A stretch of DNA of 64,000 bases from an uncultured Lachnospiraceae bacterium (GCA_910579395.1 CAJTUC010000002.1:62001-126000), one strand, 5' to 3'. Numbered from the stretch's first letter, positions 40,771-50,096 are shown. Made by a program: numbers and translations. The notes: a model not told the origin generated them from the letters alone.

Positions 40771-42690
40771 TTAAATGTCAAGATTCTTAACAAACTTTGC
40801 ATTTTCTTCGATAAAAATACGCCGCGGCTCTACTTTATCACCCATCAATGTGTTAAAAGTAAGATCCACCTCCGATTCTTCTTCTTCATTAATATTTACA
40901 CGAAGCAGAATGCGTTTTTCCGGATCCATTGTTGTATCCCAAAGCTGGTCTGCATCCATTTCTCCAAGGCCTTTATAACGTTGGATTTTATTATTCTGAT
41001 CTCTTCCCACTTCTGCCAGAATCTTATCCAATTCTTCATCACTGTAAGCATACCAGACCTGTCTGTTCTTTTCCAGTTTATAGAGAGGCGGTTTTGCAAG
41101 ATAAACATGACCCTGTCTGATCAATTCCGGCATAAAACGATAGATAAAAGTAAGCATTAAAGTTGCAATATGCGCACCGTCAACATCGGCATCCGTCATA
41201 ATAATGATTTTATCATAACGAAGCTTTGTAATATCAAAATCTTCATGAATTCCTGTTCCAAAAGCAGTTATCATCGCTTTAATTTCCGCATTCGCGTAAA
41301 TTTTATCGAGCCTTGCTTTTTCCACATTCAATATTTTTCCACGAAGCGGCAGAATAGCCTGTGTTGCACGGCTTCTTGCCGTTTTGGCAGAACCGCCTGC
41401 AGAATCTCCCTCAACGATATAAATCTCACAATTCTTCGGATCTTTGTCTGAACAATCCGCCAATTTCCCTGGTAAAGAAGAATTTTCAAGCGCTGATTTA
41501 CGACGTGTTAAGTCTCTCGCTTTTCTGGCAGCTTCCCTTGCCCGCTGCGCCATGATAGATTTTTCACAGATAATTTTAGCAACGGCAGGATTCTGTTCCA
41601 GAAAATAAGTGAGCTGTTCGCTTACAATACTGTCAACAGCGCCCCTTGCCTCGGAATTACCGAGTTTCTGTTTTGTCTGCCCTTCAAACTGCGGGTCTTC
41701 AATCTTTACACTGATAATCGCCGTCAGACCCTCCCTAATATCATCGCCGGAAAGATTTTCTTCATTTTCTTTAATCAGTTTATTACTTCTTGCATAATCA
41801 TTGAACGTTTTTGTAAGCGCATTCTTAAATCCGATTAAATGTGTACCGCCTTCCGGCGTATTAATATTATTTACAAAACTGTAAACACTTTCATTATAAG
41901 AATCGTTATGCTGCATCGCTACTTCAACATAAACGTTATTCTTACTGCCTTCAAAATACATGATATGCTCATATAGAGCATCTTTACTCTTGTTCAGATA
42001 AGTAACAAATTCCTTGATGCCGCCTTCATAGTGGAATACTTTTTCCTGTTCCTGTCCTTCTCTTTCATCTGCAAGAATGATCTTAAGCCCTTTTGTCAGG
42101 AAAGCAGTTTCCCTTAATCTCGTTTTTAATGTTTTATAATCGAATATTGTATCTTCAAAAATTGTTGCATCCGGTTTAAAATGAATCTTTGTTCCGGTCT
42201 TTTCTTTGTCACATTCACCTGTCATTTCCAACGGATAGCAGACATGTCCTCTTTCATACCGCTGTTTATATATTTTACCTTCGCTGAAAATTTCTACTTC
42301 AAGCCAGTCTGAGAGCGCATTAACAACAGAAGCTCCTACACCATGAAGGCCTCCGGATACTTTATATCCTCCACCGCCGAACTTACCGCCTGCATGAAGA
42401 ATCGTAAAAACAACTTCCACCGCAGGGATTCCTGCTTTATGATTAATGCCGATCGGAATTCCACGTCCATTATCAATGACCGTAACGGAATTATCATGAT
42501 TGATCGTTACATGAATCGTATTACAAAAACCTGCAAGCGCTTCATCGACAGAATTATCCACAATTTCATAAACAAGGTGATGAAGACCTCTGCTGGACGT
42601 GCTTCCAATATACATACCCGGTCTCTTACGAACCGCTTCAAGACCTTCTAATATCTGAATTTGATCCGCGCCGTATTCTTCGTTAGCCAT
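40771..42690 (-). CDS. gyrB: DNA gyrase subunit B
   Basis: 639 residues. GHKL ATPase domain: EIVDNSVDEALAG, VIDNGRGIPIG, GGLHGVGASVVNALS. TOPRIM domain: EGDSAGGSAKTARSR and DADVDGAHIATLML. The C-terminal YKGLGEMDADQLW motif is present. Length is that of type IIA Gram-positive GyrB. It is in the same operon as gyrA and recF. The leader between recF and gyrB carries the CAGGTTGAG motif and a short frame (ATG GTA ATA AAT GGC TAA) that overlaps the start out of frame. Confidence 0.98.
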   Translation of the reverse strand: MANEEYGADQIQILEGLEAVRKRPGMYIGSTSSRGLHHLVYEIVDNSVDEALAGFCNTIHVTINHDNSVTVIDNGRGIPIGINHKAGIPAVEVVFTILHAGGKFGGGGYKVSGGLHGVGASVVNALSDWLEVEIFSEGKIYKQRYERGHVCYPLEMTGECDKEKTGTKIHFKPDATIFEDTIFDYKTLKTRLRETAFLTKGLKIILADEREGQEQEKVFHYEGGIKEFVTYLNKSKDALYEHIMYFEGSKNNVYVEVAMQHNDSYNESVYSFVNNINTPEGGTHLIGFKNALTKTFNDYARSNKLIKENEENLSGDDIREGLTAIISVKIEDPQFEGQTKQKLGNSEARGAVDSIVSEQLTYFLEQNPAVAKIICEKSIMAQRAREAARKARDLTRRKSALENSSLPGKLADCSDKDPKNCEIYIVEGDSAGGSAKTARSRATQAILPLRGKILNVEKARLDKIYANAEIKAMITAFGTGIHEDFDITKLRYDKIIIMTDADVDGAHIATLMLTFIYRFMPELIRQGHVYLAKPPLYKLEKNRQVWYAYSDEELDKILAEVGRDQNNKIQRYKGLGEMDADQLWDTTMDPEKRILLRVNINEEEESEVDLTFNTLMGDKVEPRRIFIEENAKFVKNLDI

Positions 42691-42727
42691 TTATTACCAT
42701 ACCTTTCTCAATTCATTTCTCAACCTG
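42691..42727 (-). promoter_or_regulatory. Leader motif between recF and gyrB
   Basis: On the - strand CAGGTTGAG (42719-42727) directly follows the recF stop, then GAGAAAGGTATGGTAATAA and the gyrB ATG. A member of the dispersed leader family without an obvious hairpin. Confidence 0.45.
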
Positions 42728-43816
42728 TTAAACCGCATTATCCACAATTTTTCCGTTTTCAATTTGAAATACTTTATCGATTTCAAATCTGTTATTCACA
42801 AATTCATCCAAACCGGTACAGGTAATGATCGTTTGAATATCTCCTATACTGTTCAAAAGATAATTCTGCCTGTTACTGTCAAGTTCCGATAAAACATCAT
42901 CCAAAAGCAGAACAGGATTGTCTTTTATCATTTTTTTAACCAGCTCGATTTCCGATAATTTAAGAGAAAGAGCAGCCGTTCTCTGCTGTCCCTGAGAACC
43001 GAATTTACGAATATCAACATCTTTCACCATAAAAGAAAAATCATCCCTGTGGGGTCCGACTGTCGTCTGTTTTAATTTAATATCTCTTTCCTGATTTGCA
43101 GACAGAGAACGCTCATAATCTTCTATCAGAACATCTGGTTCATAATAAATCTTCAGTTCTTCTTTATCGCCGGATAATTTTTTATGTATTTCATAAATGA
43201 TCTCATTCAGCTGTTTTGTAAATAATTCTCTTCTTTCGATGATCTTGCTTCCGAAAGAAACAAGCTGAGAATCCCATATATTTAGCGTATCCCGCAGTTC
43301 CGGCTGAAAATACATATCTTTTAAAAGCTTATTTCTCTGATTCACGATTTTGTTATAATGGTTCAGATTATACAGATAAAAAGAATCTAGCTGACACAAC
43401 TCCATATCCACAAATCGTCTTCTTTCAGCCGGACCGTTTTTAATAATGTTTAAGTCTTCCGGAGAAAAGAAAACAACATTTAATAATCCAAGAAGTTCTG
43501 AAGCTTTCTTAATTTTCTGTCCGTCAATGGCTATTCCCTTCGATTTACTTTTTCGAAGGTGCATATCGATTCTGCTTTCAATACCATCTTTCTCTAATAA
43601 TGTCCTGATGTGTGCTTCTTCCTGATTGAAATGAATAATATCCCTGTCTTTACTTCCTTTGTGGGATTTTGTCGTAGAAGATACATAAATTGCTTCTAAA
43701 ATATTTGTTTTTCCCTGTGCATTGTTTCCGTATAAAATATTGGTTCCGCTGCTGAAATGAATTTCCAGGGAATCATAATTTCTGTAATTTGCCAATTCCA
43801 ATGATTTAATGATCAT
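42728..43816 (-). CDS. recF: DNA replication and repair protein RecF
   Basis: 362 residues, an SMC-like ATPase that loads RecA at gaps. Walker A GNNAQGKTNILEA (about 31), signature FGSQGQQRTAALSLK, Walker B PVLLLDDVLSELD. It starts with TGATG overlap to the S4-domain gene, as in many Firmicutes dnaA operons. A perfect DnaA box TTATCCACA lies inside its 3' end (42738-42746). Confidence 0.97.
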   Translation of the reverse strand: MIIKSLELANYRNYDSLEIHFSSGTNILYGNNAQGKTNILEAIYVSSTTKSHKGSKDRDIIHFNQEEAHIRTLLEKDGIESRIDMHLRKSKSKGIAIDGQKIKKASELLGLLNVVFFSPEDLNIIKNGPAERRRFVDMELCQLDSFYLYNLNHYNKIVNQRNKLLKDMYFQPELRDTLNIWDSQLVSFGSKIIERRELFTKQLNEIIYEIHKKLSGDKEELKIYYEPDVLIEDYERSLSANQERDIKLKQTTVGPHRDDFSFMVKDVDIRKFGSQGQQRTAALSLKLSEIELVKKMIKDNPVLLLDDVLSELDSNRQNYLLNSIGDIQTIITCTGLDEFVNNRFEIDKVFQIENGKIVDNAV

Positions 43817-44025
43817 CAGTTTTCTACCTTAATCTGCTGTCCGTTAAACTCAATAACGTCACCTGCATATATTTTTTTTCCGCGTCTGCATTCCACTTCG
43901 CCATTTACGAGTACATTGCCGTCCTGGATTTCAATCTTGGCATCTACACCGGATTCTACAAGACCTGCAAATTTCAAGACCTGGCCAAGTTTTATAAACT
44001 CATCCTTAATTTTTATTTTTTCCAT
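43816..44025 (-). CDS. yaaA: S4-domain RNA-binding protein (YaaA/RlbA)
   Basis: 69 residues comprising a single S4 domain: KLGQVLKFAGLVESGVDAKIEIQDGNVLVNGEVECRRGKKI. It is always found between dnaN and recF in Firmicutes; reported links are to ribosome assembly, but its role is not settled. Its stop shares a base with the recF start. A near-match DnaA box TTATCCACT (44028-44036) is just upstream. Confidence 0.93.
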   Translation of the reverse strand: MEKIKIKDEFIKLGQVLKFAGLVESGVDAKIEIQDGNVLVNGEVECRRGKKIYAGDVIEFNGQQIKVEN

Positions 44026-44048
44026 AATTATCCACTCTTAAACACTTA

Positions 44049-45158
44049 TTAGCTGACTGTTGTAAAATTAACCGGAAGTATCAGATAAATATAATTTTCT
44101 TCCGCATCACGGATAAAACAGGGTGCCTTCGGATTGACCATATACAGATCAACCTCTTCATCGTCTATTACCCGCAGCGCATCTATCAGGAATTTAGGAT
44201 TAAAACCGATCATCAAATCTTTTCCATCTTTCGTAATATCGATTTCTTCGTCCATGCTGCCGATGATCGTATTCATTTTCAATTCCATCGCGCCATCCGT
44301 AATATTAATAATAACAGGTTTCTTATCTCCTTCTTTTACAAGAAGTGTTGCCCTGTCAATGCAATTTAAAAATTCTTTCTTGTTGATTCTGACTTTCGTT
44401 TCATAATCGCTGGAAAGCATCTGATCAATTCTGAAGTATTCTCCTTCGATCAATCTGGAAACAACAATCGTATTATCAAATTCAAACAAAATATGATTGT
44501 CTGTAAAGAAAATATTAACATCCTTATCCGTATCACCGGAAAGAATCTTACTGATTTCGCTTAAAGTTTTTCCAGGAACAACAATTTTTTTAGAAGAATA
44601 GGTATTTTTCAACTGAATTTTTCTGATGGAAATTCTATGCCCATCCAAAGACACTACTTTTAAAGTATCCTCGTTGATTTCAAACAATTCTCCTGTCATC
44701 AGTTTATTGTTATCATTATCAGCAATCGAAAAGATAGTCTGTCTGATGATTTCCTTTAAGGTAAACTGTGAAACAACAACGGAATCATTTCTTTCAATCA
44801 GCGGAAGATAAGAAAAATCTTCTCCTGATTTTCCAATAATGTTGAATTTTGCTTTTTCACAGGTAATCACTGTTTTTAAATTGCTGTCTGTTTCTATCTT
44901 GATATTGCTGTCCGGAAGTTTCCTTACGATTTCAAGGAATATTTTTGCATCTAAAGCTATCATACCTTTCTCGATAACTTCACCTTCGATTCTCGTCTCA
45001 ATACCGAGTTCCATATCGTTTGCCGCCAATTTGATTTCGCCGTTTCTTACATCAATCAAAATACATTCCAGAATAGACATTGTAGTCTTACTTGGTACTG
45101 CTTTTGAAACAATCTGTACACCACTTAAGAGATTTGCTTTTTTACATACAATTTTCAT
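44049..45158 (-). CDS. dnaN: DNA polymerase III beta subunit (sliding clamp)
   Basis: 369 residues, three repeated clamp domains. Seen: MKIVCKKANLLSGVQIVSKAV at the N-terminus, ECILIDVRNGEIKLAANDMELGIE, SLDGHRISIR, and the C-terminal YLILPVNFTTVS, close to the usual YxxMPMR-type end. It forms the ring that tethers DNA polymerase. AGAAAGGAAG precedes the ATG; a DnaA-box-like TTATACACA on the same strand lies within that leader (45160-45168). Confidence 0.97.
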   Translation of the reverse strand: MKIVCKKANLLSGVQIVSKAVPSKTTMSILECILIDVRNGEIKLAANDMELGIETRIEGEVIEKGMIALDAKIFLEIVRKLPDSNIKIETDSNLKTVITCEKAKFNIIGKSGEDFSYLPLIERNDSVVVSQFTLKEIIRQTIFSIADNDNNKLMTGELFEINEDTLKVVSLDGHRISIRKIQLKNTYSSKKIVVPGKTLSEISKILSGDTDKDVNIFFTDNHILFEFDNTIVVSRLIEGEYFRIDQMLSSDYETKVRINKKEFLNCIDRATLLVKEGDKKPVIINITDGAMELKMNTIIGSMDEEIDITKDGKDLMIGFNPKFLIDALRVIDDEEVDLYMVNPKAPCFIRDAEENYIYLILPVNFTTVS

Positions 45159-45190
45159 CTGTGTATAACTTCCTTTCTGAATAAGGGCAA

Positions 45191-45257
45191 GGTTGAAAGA
45201 AAAGCGCTTTCAACTATTCAATTTAAGTGCCTGCTTCCGCAGACAAATGGGTACAAA
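45191..45257 (+). repeat. Dispersed two-hairpin repeat in the dnaA-dnaN gap
   Basis: GGTTGAAAG/CTTTCAAC hairpin, TATTCAATTTAAGTGCCTGC, CCGCAGACA, AATGGGTACAAAAAT. Same parts and order as 28772-28838, but no + strand gene follows, so here it is not a leader. The rest of the 45159-45436 gap is AT-rich with DnaA-box-like sites such as TTATCAACA (45419-45427). Confidence 0.65.
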
Positions 45258-45436
45258 AATCGGAATCGCTGTACATATTTATTTATTATATATTTCGTAA
45301 TCTATCATAATAATAGATGTTGAAATGTGCATAACCTTATTTATTATACTATTTTTCAGGAAAAAAGAAAACGCTTAATATGTTAAAAAGTCAGGATAAC
45401 TTCATAATTTATCTTAACTTATCAACAATCTTTAAA

Positions 45437-46795
45437 TTATGAAGGTACAATTTTCTTTTTAATAATGTCAATTTTATTTTTTAATTCTTCATTATTCACA
45501 ATTTCATCGGAAATCTTATTTACACCGTGGATAACTGTCGTATGGTCTTTTTTCCCGAGGAGTTTACCTATTCCGGCAAGGGAAGTTGCTGTCAGGTCTC
45601 TGCAAAGATACATAACAATCTGTCTTGCCTGAACAAGTTCCGAATTTCTCTTCTTGGACATGATATCGTCAGGAGTAATACCAAAATGTTCTGCTACAAC
45701 ATTAATAATTAAGGAAGGTGTCACTTCTCTCATTTCATCCGGATAAATGATATCCTTTAAAGCTTCTTCCGCATGAGTCAGATTGATGTCCAGATTGTTT
45801 AATTTGGAAAAAGCAAGAATTTTGTTAAAGGCTCCTTCCAGTTCCCTGATATTGGATTTAATATTCGTTGCAATGTATTCTAATACTTCGTTATCGATTT
45901 CTTTATTATAGTTCTCAGCATTTTTTCTTAAAATAGCCATTCTTGTTTCATAATCCGGCGGCTGAATATCAGCAACCAGTCCCCATTCGAACCTGGAACG
46001 AAATCTTTCTTCCAGTGTTTCCAATTCTTTTGGCGGCCGGTCAGATGTCAGGACAATCTGTTTTCCGTCGGAATGAAGCGTATTAAATGTATGGAAAAAT
46101 TCTTCCTGTGTACTTTCTTTGCCGATGATAAATTGGATATCATCGATGAGAAGGACATCCACAGTCCTGTATTTTTCCCTTAATTTACTCATTGTCTTGG
46201 CGTCACCGCTTCGGATGGATTCAATGACTTCATTCGTAAATTTTTCGGATGTTACATACAATACCTTCATATCTGTATTCTGTTGTAATATAAAGTGTCC
46301 AATGGAGTGCATCAGATGTGTTTTTCCAAGTCCAGCTCCACCGTAGATATAAAGAGGATTATAGGATTCACCCGGTGATTCCGCTACAGCAAGACATGCC
46401 GAATGAGCAAATTTATTATTGCTGCCTACAACGAAGGTGTTGAAATTATATTTCGGGTGCAGGTTCGCATTTTCATAATTTATATTATAAACAGGATTCT
46501 GTTTCGGGTTATTTGTTTCCTTTTCTTCATTGGCATCTTTTTCCAAAATGAAGGCTATATCATAAGTGTGGTTCATCATTTCGGAAATAGTTACCTGAAA
46601 ATAACTCTTATATTTATTTGAAATGTAATTTAAAAAGTGAGACTGATTAGATGGAATCAGTATCGTTACGACATTATTTTCCACGTTATAGAAATTGAGG
46701 GGAGCAACCCATGTTGAATAGGCAATATCCGATAAATCATATTCTTTCCTCAATGTTTCTTTGATCAAATCCCAATTATCCTTGATAGAATCCAT
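45437..46795 (-). CDS. dnaA: Chromosomal replication initiator protein DnaA
   Basis: 452 residues. Domain I (1-80), short linker, AAA+ domain III with Walker A GGAGLGKTHLM (about 150), Walker B LLIDDIQFI and sensor 2 region, and domain IV with the DNA-binding signature GKKDHTTVIHGVNKI. It binds the TTATCCACA boxes of the adjoining oriC and melts the AT-rich region. Divergent from rpmH across the origin, the standard Firmicutes arrangement. Confidence 0.98.
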   Translation of the reverse strand: MDSIKDNWDLIKETLRKEYDLSDIAYSTWVAPLNFYNVENNVVTILIPSNQSHFLNYISNKYKSYFQVTISEMMNHTYDIAFILEKDANEEKETNNPKQNPVYNINYENANLHPKYNFNTFVVGSNNKFAHSACLAVAESPGESYNPLYIYGGAGLGKTHLMHSIGHFILQQNTDMKVLYVTSEKFTNEVIESIRSGDAKTMSKLREKYRTVDVLLIDDIQFIIGKESTQEEFFHTFNTLHSDGKQIVLTSDRPPKELETLEERFRSRFEWGLVADIQPPDYETRMAILRKNAENYNKEIDNEVLEYIATNIKSNIRELEGAFNKILAFSKLNNLDINLTHAEEALKDIIYPDEMREVTPSLIINVVAEHFGITPDDIMSKKRNSELVQARQIVMYLCRDLTATSLAGIGKLLGKKDHTTVIHGVNKISDEIVNNEELKNKIDIIKKKIVPS

Positions 46796-47169
46796 TCTGT
46801 AAACCTCTTGTTTCTAAAAAAATACAGTAAAATACAGTGTTTGATATAATACAAAAACTCCCCTGTATATATATTAATATAAAAAAGATAAAAATTCAAT
46901 TCATAAGTTATCCACAAATAATGGACAGGTTGACATATCCTTTTATTACTATTTTAAAGTTGTGTATAAGTATGAACATCAAAATGAACATTAAAAAGGT
47001 AATAAATAGGAGAAAATGAAAAAGTTTTTAGCATTAAAAAGAAAGTTATACACAACTTATCCACATTATGTGGATATATTTATGTAAAGTGGATATTATT
47101 TTTTTTCTTTGAAAATTTTTATTTTTCATAAAATATCTATAAAATATGGGACAAAATGCGAGGATTCTC
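46796..47169. other. oriC: Chromosomal replication origin (oriC), dnaA-rpmH intergenic region
   Basis: Perfect DnaA boxes TTATCCACA at 46908-46916 and 47057-47065 (+). One-mismatch boxes: TTATACACA at 47046-47054 (+) and 46961-46969 (-), ATATCCACA at 47069-47077 (-). A very AT-rich stretch at about 47096-47155 is the likely unwinding element. Gene direction flips here. Further boxes in and around dnaN, recF and gyrB (for example 42738-42746 and 42554-42562) may form a second cluster. Confidence 0.9.
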
Positions 47170-47198
47170 TTGACGTATCTAATTTATTTATATAAAAT
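47170..47198 (+). promoter_or_regulatory. Promoter of the rpmH operon
   Basis: TTGACG (47170-47175), 17 bp spacer, TAAAAT (47193-47198). It lies about 110 bp before rpmH. Confidence 0.65.
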
Positions 47199-47222
47199 AG
47201 AAGTGTTGTTTTCCGAATAGAT

Positions 47223-47273
47223 ATTTACTTCGTAAATAACATTTACTTCGTAAATAACATTTACTTCGTAAAT
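47223..47273 (+). repeat. Three tandem 15-bp palindromes in the rpmH leader
   Basis: ATTTACTTCGTAAAT repeated at 47223-47237, 47241-47255 and 47259-47273, with AAC spacers, giving an 18-bp period. Each unit is a perfect inverted repeat (ATTTAC/GTAAAT around TTC), so the transcript carries three small hairpins, or the DNA three identical protein sites. Confidence 0.88.
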
Positions 47274-47307
47274 GGTAAGAGAGCGTTTGTAAAGGAGGTG
47301 CATCACA

Positions 47308-47442
47308 ATGAAAATGACATATCAGCCGAAAAAGAGACAGAGATCAAAAGTTCATGGATTCAGAGCCAGAATGAAAACAAAAGGCGGAAGAAAGGTTATC
47401 GCTGCAAGAAGAGCAAAAGGTAGAAAAAGATTATCAGCATAG
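47308..47442 (+). CDS. rpmH: 50S ribosomal protein L34
   Basis: 44 residues, starting MKMTYQPKKRQRSKVHGFR and ending GRKRLSA, the complete conserved L34 sequence. A full AAAGGAGGTG precedes the ATG. It is the first gene rightward from the origin, as in nearly all bacteria, and is followed by a terminator-like hairpin that would limit read-through to rnpA. Confidence 0.98.
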   Translation: MKMTYQPKKRQRSKVHGFRARMKTKGGRKVIAARRAKGRKRLSA

Positions 47443-47466
47443 GCCGCATTTATGTGGCCTTTTTTT
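47441..47466 (+). terminator. Terminator or attenuator after rpmH
   Basis: AGGCCGCA / TGTGGCCT stem (47441-47448, 47453-47460) with a TTTA loop, followed by TTTTTT. It starts inside the rpmH stop codon. Confidence 0.82.
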
Positions 47467-47497
47467 CCTTATTGGAGAAGTGAAGGTAATTTGATCA

Positions 47498-47845
47498 ATG
47501 AAATTCTCAGAATCATTAAAAAAGAACAAAGATTTTCAATATGTTTATCAGCATGGTAAAAGTTACGCGAATAAATATCTTGTCATGTATGTATTGGAAA
47601 ATAACACAGAGATGAACAGATTGGGAATATCAGCCAGTAAAAAGGTAGGAAACAGTGTCATAAGACATCGTTTTACCAGACTGGTGAGAGAAAGTTACAG
47701 ACTACATGAAAATATATTTAATAGTGGTTTAGATATAGTAGTCGTTGCCAGAAAAAGTGCAGCTTTCGTTGGTTATGAAGAAATCGAGAGCGCATTATTA
47801 CATCTTGCGAAAATGCACCATATTTTAAAAATATTTTTTTGTTGA
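47498..47845 (+). CDS. rnpA: Ribonuclease P protein component
   Basis: 115 residues. It is the protein cofactor of RNase P, which trims 5' ends of tRNA precursors. The RNR motif is seen as KKVGNSVIRHRFTRLVRESYR, slightly altered from the common GNAVxRNRxKR. Normal length and position between rpmH and yidD. Confidence 0.96.
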   Translation: MKFSESLKKNKDFQYVYQHGKSYANKYLVMYVLENNTEMNRLGISASKKVGNSVIRHRFTRLVRESYRLHENIFNSGLDIVVVARKSAAFVGYEEIESALLHLAKMHHILKIFFC

Positions 47846-47879
47846 AAAATTTTGAAGGTGCATCAATTTAGAAATTGAT

Positions 47880-48089
47880 ATGAAAAACCTTTTTATTTAT
47901 CTTATTAAGTTCTATAAAAAATATATTTCTCCTATGAAAAGTACGAAATGTCCCTATATTCCGTCATGTTCTGATTATGGTCTGGAAGCGGTGCAAAAAT
48001 ATGGAGCCGTCAGGGGAGGTATGCTTGCTTTGTGGAGAATTATAAGATGTAATCCTTTTTCAAAAGGTGGTTATGATCCGGTTCCGTAA
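47880..48089 (+). CDS. yidD: Membrane protein insertion efficiency factor YidD
   Basis: 69 residues with the family hallmark LIKFYKKYISPMKSTKCPYIPSCSDYGLEAV and ending in WRIIRCNPFSKGGYDPVP. Paired Cys residues are present. It assists YidC and lies directly upstream of it. An N-terminal amphipathic helix associates it with the membrane. The ribosome site is weak (GAAGG far upstream), suggesting coupling with rnpA. Confidence 0.96.
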   Translation: MKNLFIYLIKFYKKYISPMKSTKCPYIPSCSDYGLEAVQKYGAVRGGMLALWRIIRCNPFSKGGYDPVP

Positions 48090-48116
48090 GAAAACGATAA
48101 TAAGGAGGAAACAGGA

Positions 48117-49421
48117 GTGCCAGGTATTTTATTAACGCAGGATTCTACATTTATTATAGGGCCTATTACGAAGTTATTAGGTTATATAATGGAAGGTATC
48201 TTTTTCGTAATCGATAAGATTGGAATCCCAAATATCGGTCTGGCTATCATTTTATTTACGATTGTAATGTATTTATTAATGATGCCGCTCACGATCAAAC
48301 AGCAGAAGTTTTCAAAACTTTCGGCTAAGATGAATCCTGAACTTCAGGCTATTCAGGCAAAGTATAAAAATAAAAAAGATAATGACTCCATGATGGCAAT
48401 GAATGCAGAAACACAGGCAGTCTATGCAAAATATGGTGTTTCTCCTTCAGGAAGCTGTGTACAGCTGCTTATTCAGCTGCCGATCATGTGGGCATTGTAT
48501 CGTGTTATTTATAACATGCCGGCATATGTAAAAAGTATTAAAAACGCATTTTTTCCGTTGGTAGATAATCTGATTGCACAAAGTGGAAGTTCAGAATTTA
48601 TCCAGACTTTCAAAAATGCAGGAATGTACAGCAAACAGTTTGCCAATGAATCTTTTACGAGCGGTGTAACGACCTATGTTCAGAATACTTTTATCGATGT
48701 ATTGAACAAGGCATCCAGTACGGAATGGCTCAGTATTAAAGATAAATTTCCGAGCTTGGCCGGTGATGTAGATAATACGCTCTCTCTGTTGAACCGTTAT
48801 AACAATTTCCTGGGATTGAATATGGCGAATTCACCTTCTTTTACATTAAAAGAAGCTATGGCGGCCGGAGCTTATGGGATGGTAATTGCGGCTTTGGCAA
48901 TTCCTGTTCTATCTGCTGTTACACAGTGGCTGAACGTAAAATTAATGCCGCAGCAGGAAACGAATAATAATGCGAGCGACCAACAGAGCAGCATGATGCA
49001 GTCTATGAAAATGATGAACATGATGATGCCGATCATGTCGGCTTTCTTCTGTTATACACTGCCTGCAGGTCTTGGTCTTTACTGGATAGCGGGTGCAGTA
49101 GTAAGGTGTATTCAGCAGGTTGTCATCAACAAACATATTGATAAGATGGATTTGGATGAGCTTATCAAAAAGAATTCGGAAAAAGCAAAGAAGAAATTGG
49201 AAAAAGCCGGTGTCAGAGCGGAAAAATTAAATGCTTACGCGAATATGAATACAAGAAATGTAAATACGCAGGGCAAATCTTCCAAACCTTCCATGACACA
49301 GGAAGAAAAAGAAGAGGCGGTAAGGAAGTCTACTGAGTACTACAATAAAAATGCCAAACCGGGAAGCATTGCGTCTAAGGCAAATATGGTCAAGCAGTAT
49401 AATGAAAAGAATAACAGGTAG
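48117..49421 (+). CDS. yidC: Membrane protein insertase YidC/OxaI
   Basis: 434 residues starting at GTG 48117 with AAGGAGG upstream. Five membrane helices: about 15-45 (GYIMEGIFFVIDKIG), 35-60, 120-140, 240-262 and 295-330; the cytoplasmic hairpin after helix 1-2 contains KFSKLSAKMNPELQAIQAKYK. The 100-residue loop between helices 3 and 4 is longer than in SpoIIIJ. The C-terminal tail is Lys/Ala-rich. No lipobox was seen. It inserts membrane proteins alone or with Sec. Confidence 0.95.
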   Translation: MPGILLTQDSTFIIGPITKLLGYIMEGIFFVIDKIGIPNIGLAIILFTIVMYLLMMPLTIKQQKFSKLSAKMNPELQAIQAKYKNKKDNDSMMAMNAETQAVYAKYGVSPSGSCVQLLIQLPIMWALYRVIYNMPAYVKSIKNAFFPLVDNLIAQSGSSEFIQTFKNAGMYSKQFANESFTSGVTTYVQNTFIDVLNKASSTEWLSIKDKFPSLAGDVDNTLSLLNRYNNFLGLNMANSPSFTLKEAMAAGAYGMVIAALAIPVLSAVTQWLNVKLMPQQETNNNASDQQSSMMQSMKMMNMMMPIMSAFFCYTLPAGLGLYWIAGAVVRCIQQVVINKHIDKMDLDELIKKNSEKAKKKLEKAGVRAEKLNAYANMNTRNVNTQGKSSKPSMTQEEKEEAVRKSTEYYNKNAKPGSIASKANMVKQYNEKNNR

Positions 49422-49432
49422 GAGAATAGGTT

Positions 49433-50068
49433 ATGGATTTTATTGAATTTTCAGCAAAAACAGTTAATGATGCCATTACGGAAGCATGTCAGAAATTTGT
49501 TGTGACAAGTGATAAGTTGGAATATGAAGTAGTGGAAGAAGGCTCATCAGGTTTTCTTGGAATTGGTTCTAAGCCGGCTGTGATTAGAGCAAAAGTAAAA
49601 TCTTCCATCCAGGATATAGCAAGAGACTTTTTAAAAAGCGTATTTGAAGCAATGAATCTTGTTGTTGTTATTGATATTAATTATGATGAAGTAAATAATT
49701 CCATGAATATTGATTTGAGCGGCGATGAAATGGGTGTTTTGATCGGTAAAAGAGGACAAACACTGGATTCTCTTCAATATCTGGTATCACTCGTAGTGAA
49801 TAAAGATGTTGAGAATTATATTCATGTGAAAGTCGATACGGAAAATTACAGACAGAGAAGAAAGGAAACGCTTGAGAATCTTGCGAAGAATATTTCCTAT
49901 AAAGTAAAAAGGACAAAGAGACCTGTATCTTTAGAGCCGATGAATCCTTATGAAAGAAGAATCATTCATTCCGCGTTACAGAATGATAAATATGTTACAA
50001 CACACAGCGAAGGAGATGAACCTTTCCGTCATGTTGTTGTAGTATTGAAGAAATACAGCAAATCATAA
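49433..50068 (+). CDS. jag: Jag/KhpB RNA-binding protein
   Basis: 211 residues: Jag-N domain (KTVNDAITEACQKF ... GSSGFLGIGSKPAVI), KH domain with GVLIGKRGQTLDSLQYLVSLV, and R3H domain with MNPYERRIIHSALQ ... THSEGDEPFRHVVV. It is the usual gene after yidC and probably forms an RNA-binding pair with KhpA to influence cell division and wall synthesis. Followed by a strong terminator. Confidence 0.95.
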   Translation: MDFIEFSAKTVNDAITEACQKFVVTSDKLEYEVVEEGSSGFLGIGSKPAVIRAKVKSSIQDIARDFLKSVFEAMNLVVVIDINYDEVNNSMNIDLSGDEMGVLIGKRGQTLDSLQYLVSLVVNKDVENYIHVKVDTENYRQRRKETLENLAKNISYKVKRTKRPVSLEPMNPYERRIIHSALQNDKYVTTHSEGDEPFRHVVVVLKKYSKS

Positions 50069-50096
50069 ACAAGAATTATTGAAAGATTGATGAAAG

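Noticed and set aside
47223..47273. Short repeats with spacers near rpmH as a CRISPR array
   Set aside because: Spacers are only three bases and identical, and no cas genes are present in the window.
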